DNA of 64,000 nt from Roseiarcus sp963765375 (GCA_963765375.1 CAVXVZ010000008.1:62001-126000); one strand, 5' to 3'. Shown: positions 37,431 to 45,937, counted from the first letter of the stretch. The notes: generated by a model from the letters alone, not told the origin. Program-made: numbers and translations.

Positions 37431-37625
37431 TTAGCCGGCCGACCGATCCATCATGTGATGATAAAGGGTTACCGGCCAGGCAGCGGCCACTGGCAATTGC
37501 TGCAAAATGCTCTGAAAGAATTCCGACGCGGTGCCGGCATTCCATTCTCCATGGACCGTTGGCGCGAGGACGACGCCGATCCCAACCAGATAGATAATCA
37601 CCAGCAGCGTAACTATCCCGCCCAT
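37431..37625 (-). CDS. Small membrane-associated protein, 64 residues
   Basis: From the ATG at 37625, preceded by GCGGAGGACCTT with a good GGAGG, the product has one membrane helix (IVTLLVIIYLVGIGVVLAP) and a short tail (FFQSILQQLPVAAAWPVTLY). The ends suggest a complete, conserved-looking small protein, but I recognise no named family. An upstream start at 37667 is less likely. Confidence 0.65.
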   Translation of the reverse strand: MGGIVTLLVIIYLVGIGVVLAPTVHGEWNAGTASEFFQSILQQLPVAAAWPVTLYHHMMDRSAG

Positions 37626-37782
37626 AAGGTCCTCCGCAGCCTCCGCGACAACCCAGTTAACGACCAATTGCTCGGCTCAGCAATGACCGAGACTTGGCGG
37701 GCAGGGAAGTCCCTCGGCGATTGTCAGGAACCAGCTTGGCAACTGGTTGGTTTTGATGGGCCGCGGCTGTGGAAGGCCCGCG

Positions 37783-38073
37783 ATGCGCCAGATCGTAGTT
37801 GAAGCCGAAACGCCCGACGATCCTCGTTCGCTGTTTCGCCTGCGTGTGGACCAAACCCTCATTGCCGAGGGCCTGACATCCGCGCAAGCGCAAATCGCCG
37901 TCGGGGAAATCCTTGAGGAAATCACCACCATGGAGCAACCGAAATTTCCGGACCCGCGGCCATATATAATATCAACGAGCCGCCTTCCGGCATCGACACT
38001 TTCTGGCGGCTGGTTCTGGCATGGGGTTTCGTCGGCATCCCGCTGCTTTGGGGAATCTACAGCACCCTGGTGA
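37783..38073 (+). CDS. Hypothetical protein
   Basis: The ATG at 37783 opens MRQIVVEAETPDDPRSLFRL and LTSAQAQIAVGEILEEITTM, a compact acidic domain of about 50 residues. Beyond about residue 60 the frame degenerates, and protein-like meaning moves to another frame (next entry). The native product probably ended near the EEITTMEQP segment or continued across a lost frame. Confidence 0.5.
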   Translation: MRQIVVEAETPDDPRSLFRLRVDQTLIAEGLTSAQAQIAVGEILEEITTMEQPKFPDPRPYIISTSRLPASTLSGGWFWHGVSSASRCFGESTAPW

Positions 38074-38096
38074 GTGCGACGAAACTCTTCGAATAG
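37968..38096 (+). pseudogene. Small membrane subunit-like fragment (MFS small-subunit type)
   Basis: In frame with codon 37968 the DNA reads NINEPPSGIDTFWRLVLAWG then FVGIPLLWGIYSTLVSATKL and a stop at 38096. A single hydrophobic helix with the aromatic-Gly-Ile-Pro-Leu-xx-Trp-Gly pattern resembles the ~40-residue small subunits found beside oxalate/formate-type MFS transporters. No start codon is in frame before an upstream TGA, so it is either frameshifted from the preceding gene or has lost its start. Assignment is tentative. Confidence 0.4.
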
Positions 38097-38285
38097 CCTC
38101 CCGGCCAAGGGGCCTCCCGGACCTGCCCAGACCTGCGGAAGAATTCCGGCCGAGTCGGCGAGCGGCCGCAGGCAGATCGCCGCTGTTCTTTTGTCCCAGG
38201 TCAGCCTCACCTCCGAACCCTTTCGGAACAAAGTTAGCGCTCGCTGCGTTTCTCCGCGGGACAACGCGGGACAAAGGTCAACACA

Positions 38286-38540
38286 ATGAACAAGGTCATG
38301 TGGGTCGCGCTCGGCTGCCTCGCTTTAGGCGCCTGCGCCACACCAACGCAAACCGTCGGAACTACGGGGGGCGTGGTGGCCGGAGCCGCCGTGGGCGGGC
38401 CGGTCGGCGCGGTCGTGGGCGGGGTAGTGGGCGCGGCGGCGACTGCTCCTGGCGCGCCACTTGGCGGCGGATACTATCGCCGTCGTTGCCATTGGACCGA
38501 TCGGTACGGTTACGTTCACACGCACAGTTGGTGCCGGTAG
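38286..38540 (+). CDS. Small glycine-zipper lipoprotein
   Basis: The 84-residue product has a lipoprotein signal (VALGCLALGAC, Cys17), a glycine-zipper segment (VVAGAAVGGPVGAVVGGVVG) that can insert in membranes, and a C-terminal aromatic/histidine tail (RYGYVHTHSWCR). It is typical of small outer-membrane-associated lipoproteins of Rhizobiales. The start is preceded by an AAAGGTCAAC purine tract. Confidence 0.8.
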   Translation: MNKVMWVALGCLALGACATPTQTVGTTGGVVAGAAVGGPVGAVVGGVVGAAATAPGAPLGGGYYRRRCHWTDRYGYVHTHSWCR

Positions 38541-39034
38541 CGCCCTCTAAGATCCGCGAGCAGAGGGCGAATGCAAAAATCCGCCCTTTCGCGACGTCCG
38601 CCTCGACCTCTAATTAAGTTGAATTAGAGGTGCGCCTGCTACTTTGAATTCGAGCGCCTGGTCATCACCTCGGCAGTTCGATGTACCTTCACTGAAGAGG
38701 GGGAGTGGGCAAGACGTCACGGACCTACCCGCTCTTTCGCACTTGTAACCGCGCGGTAACCGCGGCTGCGCTCCTCCCTCCCGAGCCCCTTTCCGGGTCC
38801 GTGGATGCGTCTCCCGGTTGCACGGGAGTTCATTTCCGTTCACGTCTATGCATCGGAAATTGTGTGGAGAATGGCGTCCCGGCGAGAGCTGCAATAATTG
38901 GTTAATATCAAATACTTACAAGAAAGTTGGACCGGGAATTCTTCCAGAGAATTGTGAGGCTTTTTTTGGCGTGAGGGCCCCACCGAGCCGCAGCGTTTCG
39001 ACCTCTTTACCGGCTGTGGGCAACGGAGAGGCTT
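38541..39034. other. Intergenic region without supported gene
   Basis: Nearly 500 bases, with lower GC in the second half. CTCTAATTAAGTTGAATTAGAG at about 38609-38630 is an imperfect palindrome that may be a terminator or operator. No gene recognised. Confidence 0.4.
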
Positions 39035-39238
39035 CTATGGAACTCCTTTTTCCGCCTGTCCCGGCTTCGCTGCTAGAACCATCAGAAGCTCGGTAACTTG
39101 CTCCCTGATGTAGACGGGATACCTGGCCAGCATCAGGTCGGCGTATGCGGCCAATTCGACCCCCCGATTTGCACCGTGAAAGGCGACACCTGTTGCCTGA
39201 GTATCATGCGGCAACACATCGTTGCGAAGCTTGGGCAT
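39035..39238 (-). CDS. Hypothetical small protein, paralogue of 60491-60694
   Basis: A 67-residue protein, MPKLRNDVLPHDTQATGVAF then VELAAYADLMLARYPVYIRE and QVTELLMVLAAKPGQAEKGV. The second half is nearly the same as the gene at 60.5 kb, showing a real conserved family. GGGGAAAT precedes the start on the minus strand. Function unknown; mostly helical. Confidence 0.7.
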   Translation of the reverse strand: MPKLRNDVLPHDTQATGVAFHGANRGVELAAYADLMLARYPVYIREQVTELLMVLAAKPGQAEKGVP

Positions 39239-39400
39239 GTTAATTTCCCCTTTTCAGATCCCCCGGACACCCGGCTCCTTGCAGTTTTGAAGCACTTCAA
39301 GGAAACCTACAACACCACCTGGCTGATCGAACGCCACGGCTTCATCTCGCCAGCGCAATTCCGACAGCAGCAGCTTCAACTCGCCGCAAACGCAGCTTAG
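39239..39400 (+). pseudogene. C-terminal remnant of an IS3/IS481-type transposase
   Basis: The plus strand encodes LKHFKETYNTTWLIERHGFI and SPAQFRQQQLQLAANAA before the stop at 39400. This is the usual C-terminus of rve-type transposases (residues after the catalytic Glu). The catalytic part is missing. It begins where the neighbouring minus-strand gene starts, marking an old deletion junction. Confidence 0.6.
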
Positions 39401-39453
39401 GGTTCAATCCGGTGTCCCAGAAACCGAGGGCGGTGCACCCCGGACCTGAATCG

Positions 39454-39795
39454 TTATATTTTTCTGGACCTGACCGGTAATCGCAATGCATCGAAATGGA
39501 GTGCAATGGTGCTAGCAACCGCAATAGCAAGAACACAGGTGATTTGACCTACTGAGCTGAGAAATGAATCGTAACGCGCGGACATATATATTAAGGTGCT
39601 CGATGGAATTGCACTAAATATCGCAATTATATCCTCCGCTATGGGGTATTCGCTTGGCAGTGAAGATAGACAAGTATTTGCTTTCCTCGACTCAGCAATT
39701 ATAACCTTCATCGAGCATGTATCATTACGATACAAACAACTTGGAAAATCATCTTCCTGGCGCTTGGAGGCGTTTCCTCCACCGAAAGTTTTCAT
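39454..39795 (-). CDS. Hypothetical protein in an AT-richer patch
   Basis: A 113-codon frame from the ATG at 39795, in DNA clearly more AT-rich than its surroundings. The C-terminal half is hydrophobic (GQITCVLAIAVASTIALHFD). There is no family resemblance and no obvious ribosome site, so it may be spurious. Listed because little else fills this stretch. Confidence 0.25.
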   Translation of the reverse strand: MKTFGGGNASKRQEDDFPSCLYRNDTCSMKVIIAESRKANTCLSSLPSEYPIAEDIIAIFSAIPSSTLIYMSARYDSFLSSVGQITCVLAIAVASTIALHFDALRLPVRSRKI

Positions 39796-40047
39796 TTGAG
39801 GCACATTCCTGTCGCATGGCTTCGCTGCTCTCAGCGAGATCAGCTTTATACGACAGTGGCGATTCTGAAAACGTAAAACCAATTGCTAAAATGCTTGCCA
39901 TCAGATGGGCATTTTGCACATTGGGCCGATAGTGGTTTTCCCGCGCTCAATGTACCTATCCTCGATGTTACAATCCTTAAGCATCGTAGTAACTTACATG
40001 CAAATCTCGGCCTCGCGATGCGAACTCATAAGTCGTAGAATGCCGTC

Positions 40048-40242
40048 ATGCTCAAAACTCACCCGTTCACGTTCAGGATTGAACCGGACCCGTTGCAGGA
40101 ATCGCGATATCGTTGGACGGTCTGCGAAGGCAGCCAAATTCACGTCAGGTCCCCCCATTCGTATGCGACCAAATCGGAGGCCGAAAAAGAAGCTGCAAAG
40201 GCTGTAGCGAGGCGAGAGGAGCACTGGCGGAACGGTGAATGA
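40048..40242 (+). CDS. Hypothetical small protein, 64 residues
   Basis: From the ATG at 40048 the product reads MLKTHPFTFRIEPDPLQESR, YRWTVCEGSQIHVRSPHSYA and TKSEAEKEAAKAVARREEHW. A short beta-rich half followed by a charged helix and the conserved-looking SYATKSEAEKEA segment suggests a real family of small soluble proteins. Function unknown. Confidence 0.68.
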   Translation: MLKTHPFTFRIEPDPLQESRYRWTVCEGSQIHVRSPHSYATKSEAEKEAAKAVARREEHWRNGE

Positions 40243-41189
40243 CCAAAGCCGCCCAAGGTACGGCGGTCGAGGCCCCGTCGGTCATCCACCATTGACGGGC
40301 GGCTCGACGGCCATTCGAGCCTACGATGGTGCCGGCGAGGAAACTTTGGCGTTGCGCGTTCTTCTCAGCGGTATGATGTCTAAAGAGGAGGAGAAGGCTG
40401 ATAAGGGTGAGGATCAGGAGATAAAAGATGACGCTCATGGAGAATGGTGATGCAGTCCCAAGCAACCAAAAGATCGGAGAACTCGCTCGGATTGGGGCGC
40501 TTCCGCTAGAGCAGAGCAGTGGGCCCAGTGTGACGACACAGTGACGCAAGGACGGCCTTTGGCGCTCTCCGGCCCATGGACCGGCAACATCGCCCAAGGC
40601 CGCCCTGGGGGCTCCTGCAGGGTCAATGGCAGCGCTTTTGTCTGCTCAAGCCATCGGGGTCGATATAGCGCGTTCCTGACAGCCGCAGCGCCTGATAGTC
40701 TGCCTCGGTGAGGGTGACCGGCGGGCTTCCTGACAGCGTCAATCCGGGGCTCGATTATCCTCTAGCGCCATTGTAGCGCTTCACGCCGCTCACCGATAGA
40801 TCGGAGCATGAATACGGAACTTCCGGTCGGGGTGCGAAGCCTATTCCGCGCTCGCAGTGGAATGCTGGCCACGGCGCGAACTCGGTCCTTCCCCCGAGGC
40901 AATCCCTGTAGGCCCGGATCGTCGACGTTTCTTATCCTGCCGGCCTGGGGGGAACGGGATGGCGTTCCACGGGGCGCGCATTCCTGGGCGACTCGGCGAG
41001 TCGGCTGCACGAGCGGTTGTTAGCAGGGCGCGCCCGCTGATGGGCGAGGAAGAGAACGTGAACGACGGTCGGCCGTAAGGGCTTGGGAGGTCGCGTCTAG
41101 ACCTCTATCATAACTCTTGGGGTCGTATCGGAACGGTTGCGGCGGCGCCGAATGCGGGAGACGCCCTAAGCAAATCAAGGGGAAACTTC
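40243..41189. other. Gene-poor stretch
   Basis: A minus-strand frame near 40438 begins with a membrane helix (MSVIFYLLILTLISLLLLF) but continues into non-protein-like sequence and overlaps the preceding gene. Another minus-strand piece near 40630-40745 reads VTLTEADYQALRLSGTRYID from a TTG start. Neither is strong enough to call. Confidence 0.35.
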
Positions 41190-42311
41190 ATGATCGCAAG
41201 ACGCCTGCCTCTCATTGCTTTCCTGTCGTTGGTGGCCTCGGCTTCCACGGCAGCTGAGGGATCGCCAGCGCCTAACCTGGACCCTGAACGACTGCGAGGA
41301 ATCGTGCAGGCGGAAGCCGCAAAGCGAGGGGCGCGGGCGGTCGAGTTCGGCGTCTGGCAGGACGAGACGAAGATCCTGACAATGGCTCTCGGCCCCTCGA
41401 TGACCACCGTTGCCGCCACGACAGACATGCACTATCGCATCGGCGGCATCGCTGAGACCTTCATGTCGACGCTGCTCCTGATGCTGGTTGAACAAGGGAA
41501 GATAAGCCTCGACGACAAGATTTCACGCTGGTTCCCGGATCTGCTTAAGGCCGACGAGGTTACCGTCCGCATGCTGGTCGCCAACACGGCGGGCTATGTC
41601 GACTATGTCCGCGTGCAGGACTTCCTCGACCTCGAGCTTAAAGAGCCGTTCCGCACCTTCACCGACGACGAGCTCATCGCCTATTCGGTTCGTGACGGAA
41701 AAATGAATTTCCCGCCAGGCTCAAGTCAGCAGTATTCGCACACTGACAACGTTATCCTCGGACAGGTCATCCAACGCGCCGCGCATAAATCCATGCGCGA
41801 ACTCTACGACGAAAACATTTTTGGCCCGATGGGCATGAAGGAGACGCAATTCCCCATCGATCAGACCATACCCACTCCCGTGCTGCACGCCTTCACCAGC
41901 GACCGCAAGGTCTACGAGGATTGCACGTACTGGAACCCCTTCTGGGGCTCGACACCGGGTTTGCCGATCTCGACCCTCGACAACGTCGGACGATGGGGGC
42001 CGATTCTAGGGACCGGCCGATTGATATCGTCCGAGCACTTCCATGAGCAGATAGCGCCGACTTCCGTTGGCAAAGGCGGCAACCGGCCGGACCTATATTT
42101 CGCCTACGGCTTCGGGGTCGCGAACGGCTGGATCATCCAGAACCCCAACATGAACGGCTATAGCGGCGCCTTTGGCTACAGTCTTCCAACAGGCGTGACC
42201 ATCGTTGTCGAAACGACAAAAAGCGAGACGTCAAGCAACGACGCGGCGGCGTTCGAGATTCTTCGTGAGGTGGTGAAATACGTGACCCCGGATGCGCCGA
42301 TCAATTTCTGA
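41190..42311 (+). CDS. Beta-lactamase-fold serine hydrolase homologue lacking the SxxK motif
   Basis: The 373-residue protein has a signal peptide (PLIAFLSLVASASTAAEG) and a class C beta-lactamase/PBP-like fold: MHYRIGGIAETFMSTLLLML, KISLDDKISRWFPDL, VRMLVANTAGYVDYV, PPGSSQQYSHTDNVILGQVI and GYSGAFGYSLPTGVTIVVET. In active relatives the motif is RIGSxTKTFT; here the nucleophilic Ser is Gly86 and the Lys is Glu89. The Tyr182-Ser-His triad region is kept. The frame is intact with AAGGGGAAAC before the start, so this is a pseudoenzyme rather than a pseudogene, probably binding rather than hydrolysing a substrate in the periplasm. Confidence 0.85.
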   Translation: MIARRLPLIAFLSLVASASTAAEGSPAPNLDPERLRGIVQAEAAKRGARAVEFGVWQDETKILTMALGPSMTTVAATTDMHYRIGGIAETFMSTLLLMLVEQGKISLDDKISRWFPDLLKADEVTVRMLVANTAGYVDYVRVQDFLDLELKEPFRTFTDDELIAYSVRDGKMNFPPGSSQQYSHTDNVILGQVIQRAAHKSMRELYDENIFGPMGMKETQFPIDQTIPTPVLHAFTSDRKVYEDCTYWNPFWGSTPGLPISTLDNVGRWGPILGTGRLISSEHFHEQIAPTSVGKGGNRPDLYFAYGFGVANGWIIQNPNMNGYSGAFGYSLPTGVTIVVETTKSETSSNDAAAFEILREVVKYVTPDAPINF

Positions 42312-42359
42312 ACGCTACCCGGCGCGCATCCGCGTGGGGCGCGCAAAGGCCATCGTTCC

Positions 42360-42490
42360 CTAATGTCATAGGCCCCGCGCACGCGCGCGAAGGCGCTCGT
42401 CAAAGCCGCTGTTCTGGTCATTTGCATCTTCGGCCGAAGTGGACGCCGCCGACGCCCGCTTCAGCGCGGACGCACGGAAATGTAGCTCCT
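42360..42490. repeat. Dispersed intergenic repeat R1, copy 2
   Basis: Contains GCGCGAAGGCGCTCGTCAAA, GCCGCTGTTCTGGTCATTTG and GGACGCCGCCGACGCCCGCT, shared in close form with the stretches at 45.6-45.75 and 61.3-61.55 kb. Confidence 0.5.
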
Positions 42491-42497
42491 GAATTCC

Positions 42498-42791
42498 TCA
42501 TCGGCCCTCGTCGACCGCCGGAAGGCCGCGGAAAGGCCGCGGAAAGGCCCCGACGAGGCGGAGGGTGGTGAAAGAGGCGACTATTCCTCGCCTACCGCCC
42601 TCTTTCGCCACGCGGAGAATAACGTCGCTGTAGCTCTCGCCGGGCCCGCGGAGCGCCCGAAGCCGGTCGACGACCGCACGATCGAGCCAGATACTGATCA
42701 GGCCGTCAGGACCGGACGACGCCGCATCCATCATGGGCAGTGTCGCGTTGATGGCCACGTAGGCCTCTGCCGTGATCGAGATCGCAGTCAT
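42498..42791 (-). CDS. Small protein of the dispersed GPGESYSDVILRLA family, intact copy
   Basis: A 97-residue protein: MTAISITAEAYVAINATLPM, GLISIWLDRAVVDRLRALRG and GPGESYSDVILRVAKEGGRR, then a 30-residue tail not shared with other copies. Full-length relative of 16289-16507 and of at least six broken copies in this window. The C-terminal motif resembles VapB-type antitoxins, but no toxin partner lies beside it. It is 34 bases from the cysteine-rich gene on the same strand. Confidence 0.7.
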   Translation of the reverse strand: MTAISITAEAYVAINATLPMMDAASSGPDGLISIWLDRAVVDRLRALRGPGESYSDVILRVAKEGGRRGIVASFTTLRLVGAFPRPFRGLPAVDEGR

Positions 42792-43184
42792 GCTGTGCTT
42801 GCCCGGGCCCGGCCGCCTGCGGTGCTACTTGTTGCCTGCTTCGGCCTTCGCCAACGCTTCCTTGCAGCCGTCGCTGATGTCGGCCACATGTGACTTCATG
42901 CAGTCCGCGATCGCCCCCTTGCCGGGTTTGACGTCGGCGCAGAACTGCTTGACGTCTGCCTTGCAGGCTTTCCCGACCGCCGCCGCGCGGATGATCGCCA
43001 CCTGACAGTCCTCGGACAAGTCGGAGAAATGCGCCTTCACGCAGTCCTCGAGCGCGCCGCCGCCCGGCTTCACGTCGGCGCATTGCGCCTTGATGTCCGC
43101 TGCGCAGGCCTTGCCGACCGCCGAGGCGGCGACAGCGGAATGCGTCATCAGCAATACCGCGCAGAGCGAGGCAGCACAGGTCAA

Positions 43185-44469
43185 GAGCTACGCGGGAAAG
43201 TTGGTGACGGCGTGAATCAAGCGGCGGATTTGATTTCGGCGACAGCTTCGATTCCGTCCTTGAACTTTATACCGTTGACGACTTTCGGCAACTGGTTTTG
43301 ACCTTGCAATCGCCGCCAGGTCCTGGACGCGGCCATCACCAGTTTGAACACCATGAGACGCGCGGTGTCCTGCGACAGCGCCCCTTTCATGCGGATGGTG
43401 CGATGCCTCACCGTCGCGAACACGCTCTCGATCGGGTTCGAGGTTCGCAAGTGGTCCCAATGATCGGCGGGAAGGTCGAAGAACGTCAGCAGTGTCTGCT
43501 GATCCTTGATCAGGCATTCGACGGCTTTGTCGTATTTGGGCGCGTATTTTTCGGCGAAGGTCGTCATCGCCGCTTCCGCCGCGCCCCGGCTCGGCGACAG
43601 CCAGATCTCGCGCAGATCCTTGTGCGCGTTGGGTTGCAGCGACTTCGGGAGCTTGTCGAGCACGTTCAATGTTTTGTGCAGCCAGCATCGCTGATGACGC
43701 GTCGTCGGGAACGCCTCGTCGAGGGCCTTCCAAAACCCGAGCGCGCCATCGCCAATGGCCACTTGCGGCGCGACGACCAAGCCGCGCGCCTTCAAATCGA
43801 CGAGTAGCTCCTTCCAGCTTTGACCGCTCTCCCGCATGCCCGTCTGAAAGCCGATCAGCTCCTTCTTGCCCTCCGCCGTCGCGCCCATCAGCACCAGCAT
43901 GCATTCGGCCTGCGGCTCCATGCGCGCCTGCAAATAGACGCCGTCCGCCCAGACGTAGACGTAATGGCGCGCCGACAAATCGCGCTTCTGCCATCGCCGA
44001 TATTCGTCCTCCCACTCGCTCTTGAGGCGCCCGATCACCGCCGCGGAGAGGTTGGGCGCGTCCTTGCCGAGCAAGGCGGCGAGGGCCTCCTGGAAATCGC
44101 CGGCGGAAATCCCGCGCAGATAGAGAACCGGCAGAAGGGCGTCGAGGCTCTTGGTGCGCCGCGCCCATTTGGGCAGGATGTTCGACGAGAAGCGAAGGCG
44201 CTCCCCCGAAGCGGCGGCGCGATCGCGGGCCTTCGGCTTTTGCACTTCGACCGGGCCGATTCCCGTCTGGATCGCGCGAACCGGATCATGCCCGTGGCGA
44301 ACCACCCGTTGGCGGCCATCCGGAAGCACGAGCTCCGCGGTCGAGGCCAGAAATGTCTCGAACTCCGCCTCCACCGCCTGGGCGATCAGCCGACGCGCGC
44401 CGGTTCGCAGTATTTCAGTGAGCGTTACGCCGCCTTCCTCACACCGTCACCCAGTTTCCACCATAGCTC
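43185..44469 (-). mobile_element. IS256-family (mutator-type) insertion sequence, complete
   Basis: The 1285-bp element has terminal repeats GAGCTACGCGGGAAAGTTGG (left) and GAGCTATGGTGGAAACTGGG (inward from right), both continuing GTGACGG. The 9-bp direct repeat ACAGGTCAA lies at 43176-43184 and 44470-44478, fitting the 8-9 bp typical of the family. It interrupts codon 6-7 of a cysteine-rich secreted protein gene. Confidence 0.95.
43217..44374 (-). CDS. IS256-family transposase
   Basis: The 385-residue product shows IPKWARRTKSLDALLPVLYL-type N-terminal region, the first aspartate in YVYVWADGVYLQARMEP, the second in QVAIGDGALGFWKALDEAF, the RCWLHKTLNVLDKLPKS segment and the glutamate in SNPIESVFATVRHRT. 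These are the mutator-family DDE residues. The frame is open about 20 codons upstream of the GTG at 44374 (TEILRTGARRLIAQAV) but no normal start codon is present there, so the true start is uncertain. Confidence 0.93.
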   Translation of the reverse strand: MEAEFETFLASTAELVLPDGRQRVVRHGHDPVRAIQTGIGPVEVQKPKARDRAAASGERLRFSSNILPKWARRTKSLDALLPVLYLRGISAGDFQEALAALLGKDAPNLSAAVIGRLKSEWEDEYRRWQKRDLSARHYVYVWADGVYLQARMEPQAECMLVLMGATAEGKKELIGFQTGMRESGQSWKELLVDLKARGLVVAPQVAIGDGALGFWKALDEAFPTTRHQRCWLHKTLNVLDKLPKSLQPNAHKDLREIWLSPSRGAAEAAMTTFAEKYAPKYDKAVECLIKDQQTLLTFFDLPADHWDHLRTSNPIESVFATVRHRTIRMKGALSQDTARLMVFKLVMAASRTWRRLQGQNQLPKVVNGIKFKDGIEAVAEIKSAA

Positions 44470-44519
44470 ACAGGTCAATGGCTTCATATCGAATGTCATC
44501 TCGTAACAGCGCGCATAGT

Positions 44520-44874
44520 ACGCGGTCACTTAATGTTCGCCCAATTAGGCGTGCAAGTCCTTGAACACGACGCCAACGGGAGTTTGCAACATTTCAGCTC
44601 GCTCTTTGCAATCGCCTTCGCCGGTCTCCTGCGCTTCATGTGTGCGTCGGGCCGACAGATATGGACTGCTGATCGCGCCTCACGCCCTGTCAATTCGTGT
44701 GCTCGATTGCGGACGGCGCGAGGTTCATTCGGCGCGTGTGCGGTGGCGGGCGAGCTGACGCCCGCCGGCATGACCGAGCAAGACCCTCGCCGCAGTCTGA
44801 GCCGGCGATCAACCTATCAGGCTACAGACACCGACTGCCGCCCTAGCCGCCGGTTCGTGTGGGCCGTGTACGAT
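44520..44874. other. Intergenic stretch without supported gene
   Basis: Long frames here are shadows on the opposite strand of the glycine-rich gene. GCGCGAGGTTCATTCGGCGC near 44720 is the inverse of a motif repeated near 18180 and 31835. Confidence 0.4.
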
Positions 44875-45279
44875 TTAATTACAGACTCGAACTCCGTAGG
44901 GATTGATCCAACAATGGGGTGCGACAACCGCTGCACCGACTGCCGCTGCACCGACCGCTGCAGCGGCGCCGTATCCATAGGGACGGTAGCCGTAACCGCC
45001 GTAGCCGCCGTGGTAGCCGTAACCGCGGTAGCCATAACCACCGCGGTAGCCGTAGCCGCCGTGGCCAGCCCAGGTTCCGCCACGATGGTAGACGCCGCCG
45101 CGAGGCCCGACCGCGGTCGCGCCGCGATGATAAACCACGACTTTCGAGATCAGTCCATCGTTGAGATCCGCGGCCGGGCCGGAGCCCTGGACCATCTCAA
45201 TAGCGCCGGCGGGCGGCGCGCCGAACCCGGAAATCAATATCGCCACGCAGGCGCTCTTGACCAAACCTGATCGAAACAT
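44875..45279 (-). CDS. Glycine/tyrosine-rich secreted protein
   Basis: An excellent ribosome site (AAGGAGG) lies seven bases before the ATG at 45279. The 134-residue product has a signal peptide (KSACVAILISGFGAPPAGA), a Gly-Tyr-Arg-His-rich repeat region (GYGYRGGYGYRGYGYHGGYG) and an Ala-rich hydrophobic segment followed by HCWINPYGVRVCN with two cysteines. Such proteins are common small exported proteins in Rhizobiales; function is unknown. Confidence 0.82.
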   Translation of the reverse strand: MFRSGLVKSACVAILISGFGAPPAGAIEMVQGSGPAADLNDGLISKVVVYHRGATAVGPRGGVYHRGGTWAGHGGYGYRGGYGYRGYGYHGGYGGYGYRPYGYGAAAAVGAAAVGAAVVAPHCWINPYGVRVCN

Positions 45280-45484
45280 GGTTTCCTCCTTGTTCGCGCG
45301 CCCGCACGCCTGTAAGCGCCACCACTTGCTACAATACCACAAAGGCTGTCCCCCGTCGATGTCGGCGGTAGGACCTATTGACGAGTCATAGGTGTTGACC
45401 CGCTGGTCACACGCCGCCACTGCGGGCGCTCGAGTACGACGAGCGCGAGGTTCTTCGGCGAGCGGGGGCGACGCCAAAAGACCG

Positions 45485-45575
45485 CCGCTCTCGATCTCAA
45501 CGAGCCGCAGAATCACGTCGCTCTAGCTCTCCCCTGGTCCGCGCATAGCCTTCAGCCTGCTGTTCCTCAATGTCA
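45485..45575 (-). repeat. Decayed tail of the GPGESYSDVILRLA family
   Basis: The minus strand reads NSRLKAMRGPGES, a TAG in place of Tyr, then SDVILRLVEIESGGLL. Only the C-terminal half remains. Confidence 0.55.
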
Positions 45576-45589
45576 TCAATCCTCGCGTA

Positions 45590-45845
45590 CGCGCGACAGC
45601 AGTAAGCACGCATCCGCATGGAGCCGCGCGAAGGCGCTCCTTCACAGCCGCCGTTCTGTCAGGGCCGCGTCTCGCATTGGATCCGAGGCCGAAGCGTGAC
45701 GCCGCCGACGCCCGCTTCACGGCGGGCGCATGAATGTAGCTCGGCAATTCCTCGTGGGCCGCCGGAGGGGCGAGGCGGGGTCAACGAATACGGCGCGAGG
45801 TGCCCACATCGAGGAGCACGCATCAGTTGCACTACGCGACCCGCC
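45590..45845. repeat. Dispersed intergenic repeat R1, copy 3 (longest)
   Basis: Shares GCGCGAAGGCGCTCCTTCAC, CAGGGCCGCGTCTCGCATTG and CGAATACGGCGCGAGGTGCC with the copies at 58.9-59.05 and 61.3-61.64 kb. It lies directly beside a family scrap, as does copy 1. Confidence 0.5.
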
Positions 45846-45937
45846 TGAGGGCGCAGCAGGCCAAATCGCTCAGCCCTTTGCGAGCGTACGACGACGACAT
45901 CCAAGCGCCCGTTCGGAACCCACGCGAATCGCTGCCT

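Larger units (their letters stand above)
42825..44487 (-). pseudogene. Cysteine-rich-repeat secreted protein interrupted by IS256
   Basis: The 3' part (42825-43184) reads AASLCAVLLMTHSAVAASAV, KACAADIKAQCADVKPGGGA, DCVKAHFSDLSEDCQVAI, then a second repeat (KACKADVKQFCADVKPGKGA, DCMKSHVADISDGCKEAL). Beyond the IS256 element, 44470-44487 reads MKPLTC from the ATG at 44487. Removing the IS and one 9-bp target copy joins MKPLTC to AASLCAVLL in frame. The protein is a small periplasmic four-helix-like Cys-rich repeat protein. A paralogue at 20.3-20.7 kb has the same MKPLTC start and is frameshifted. Confidence 0.85.

Noticed and set aside
40145..40597. Minus-strand frame with a membrane helix
   Set aside because: Overlaps a better small gene, and only the first 20 residues after 40438 look protein-like.
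45000..45070. Short tandem GTAGCCGTAACCGCC-type repeats that could be taken for a CRISPR or microsatellite
   Set aside because: They are the codons of the Gly-Tyr repeats in the secreted protein; there are no unique spacers.
44533..45270. 245-codon plus-strand frame with Val/Ala/Thr repeats
   Set aside because: Shadow of the glycine-tyrosine-rich secreted gene on the opposite strand, which has signal peptide and strong ribosome site.
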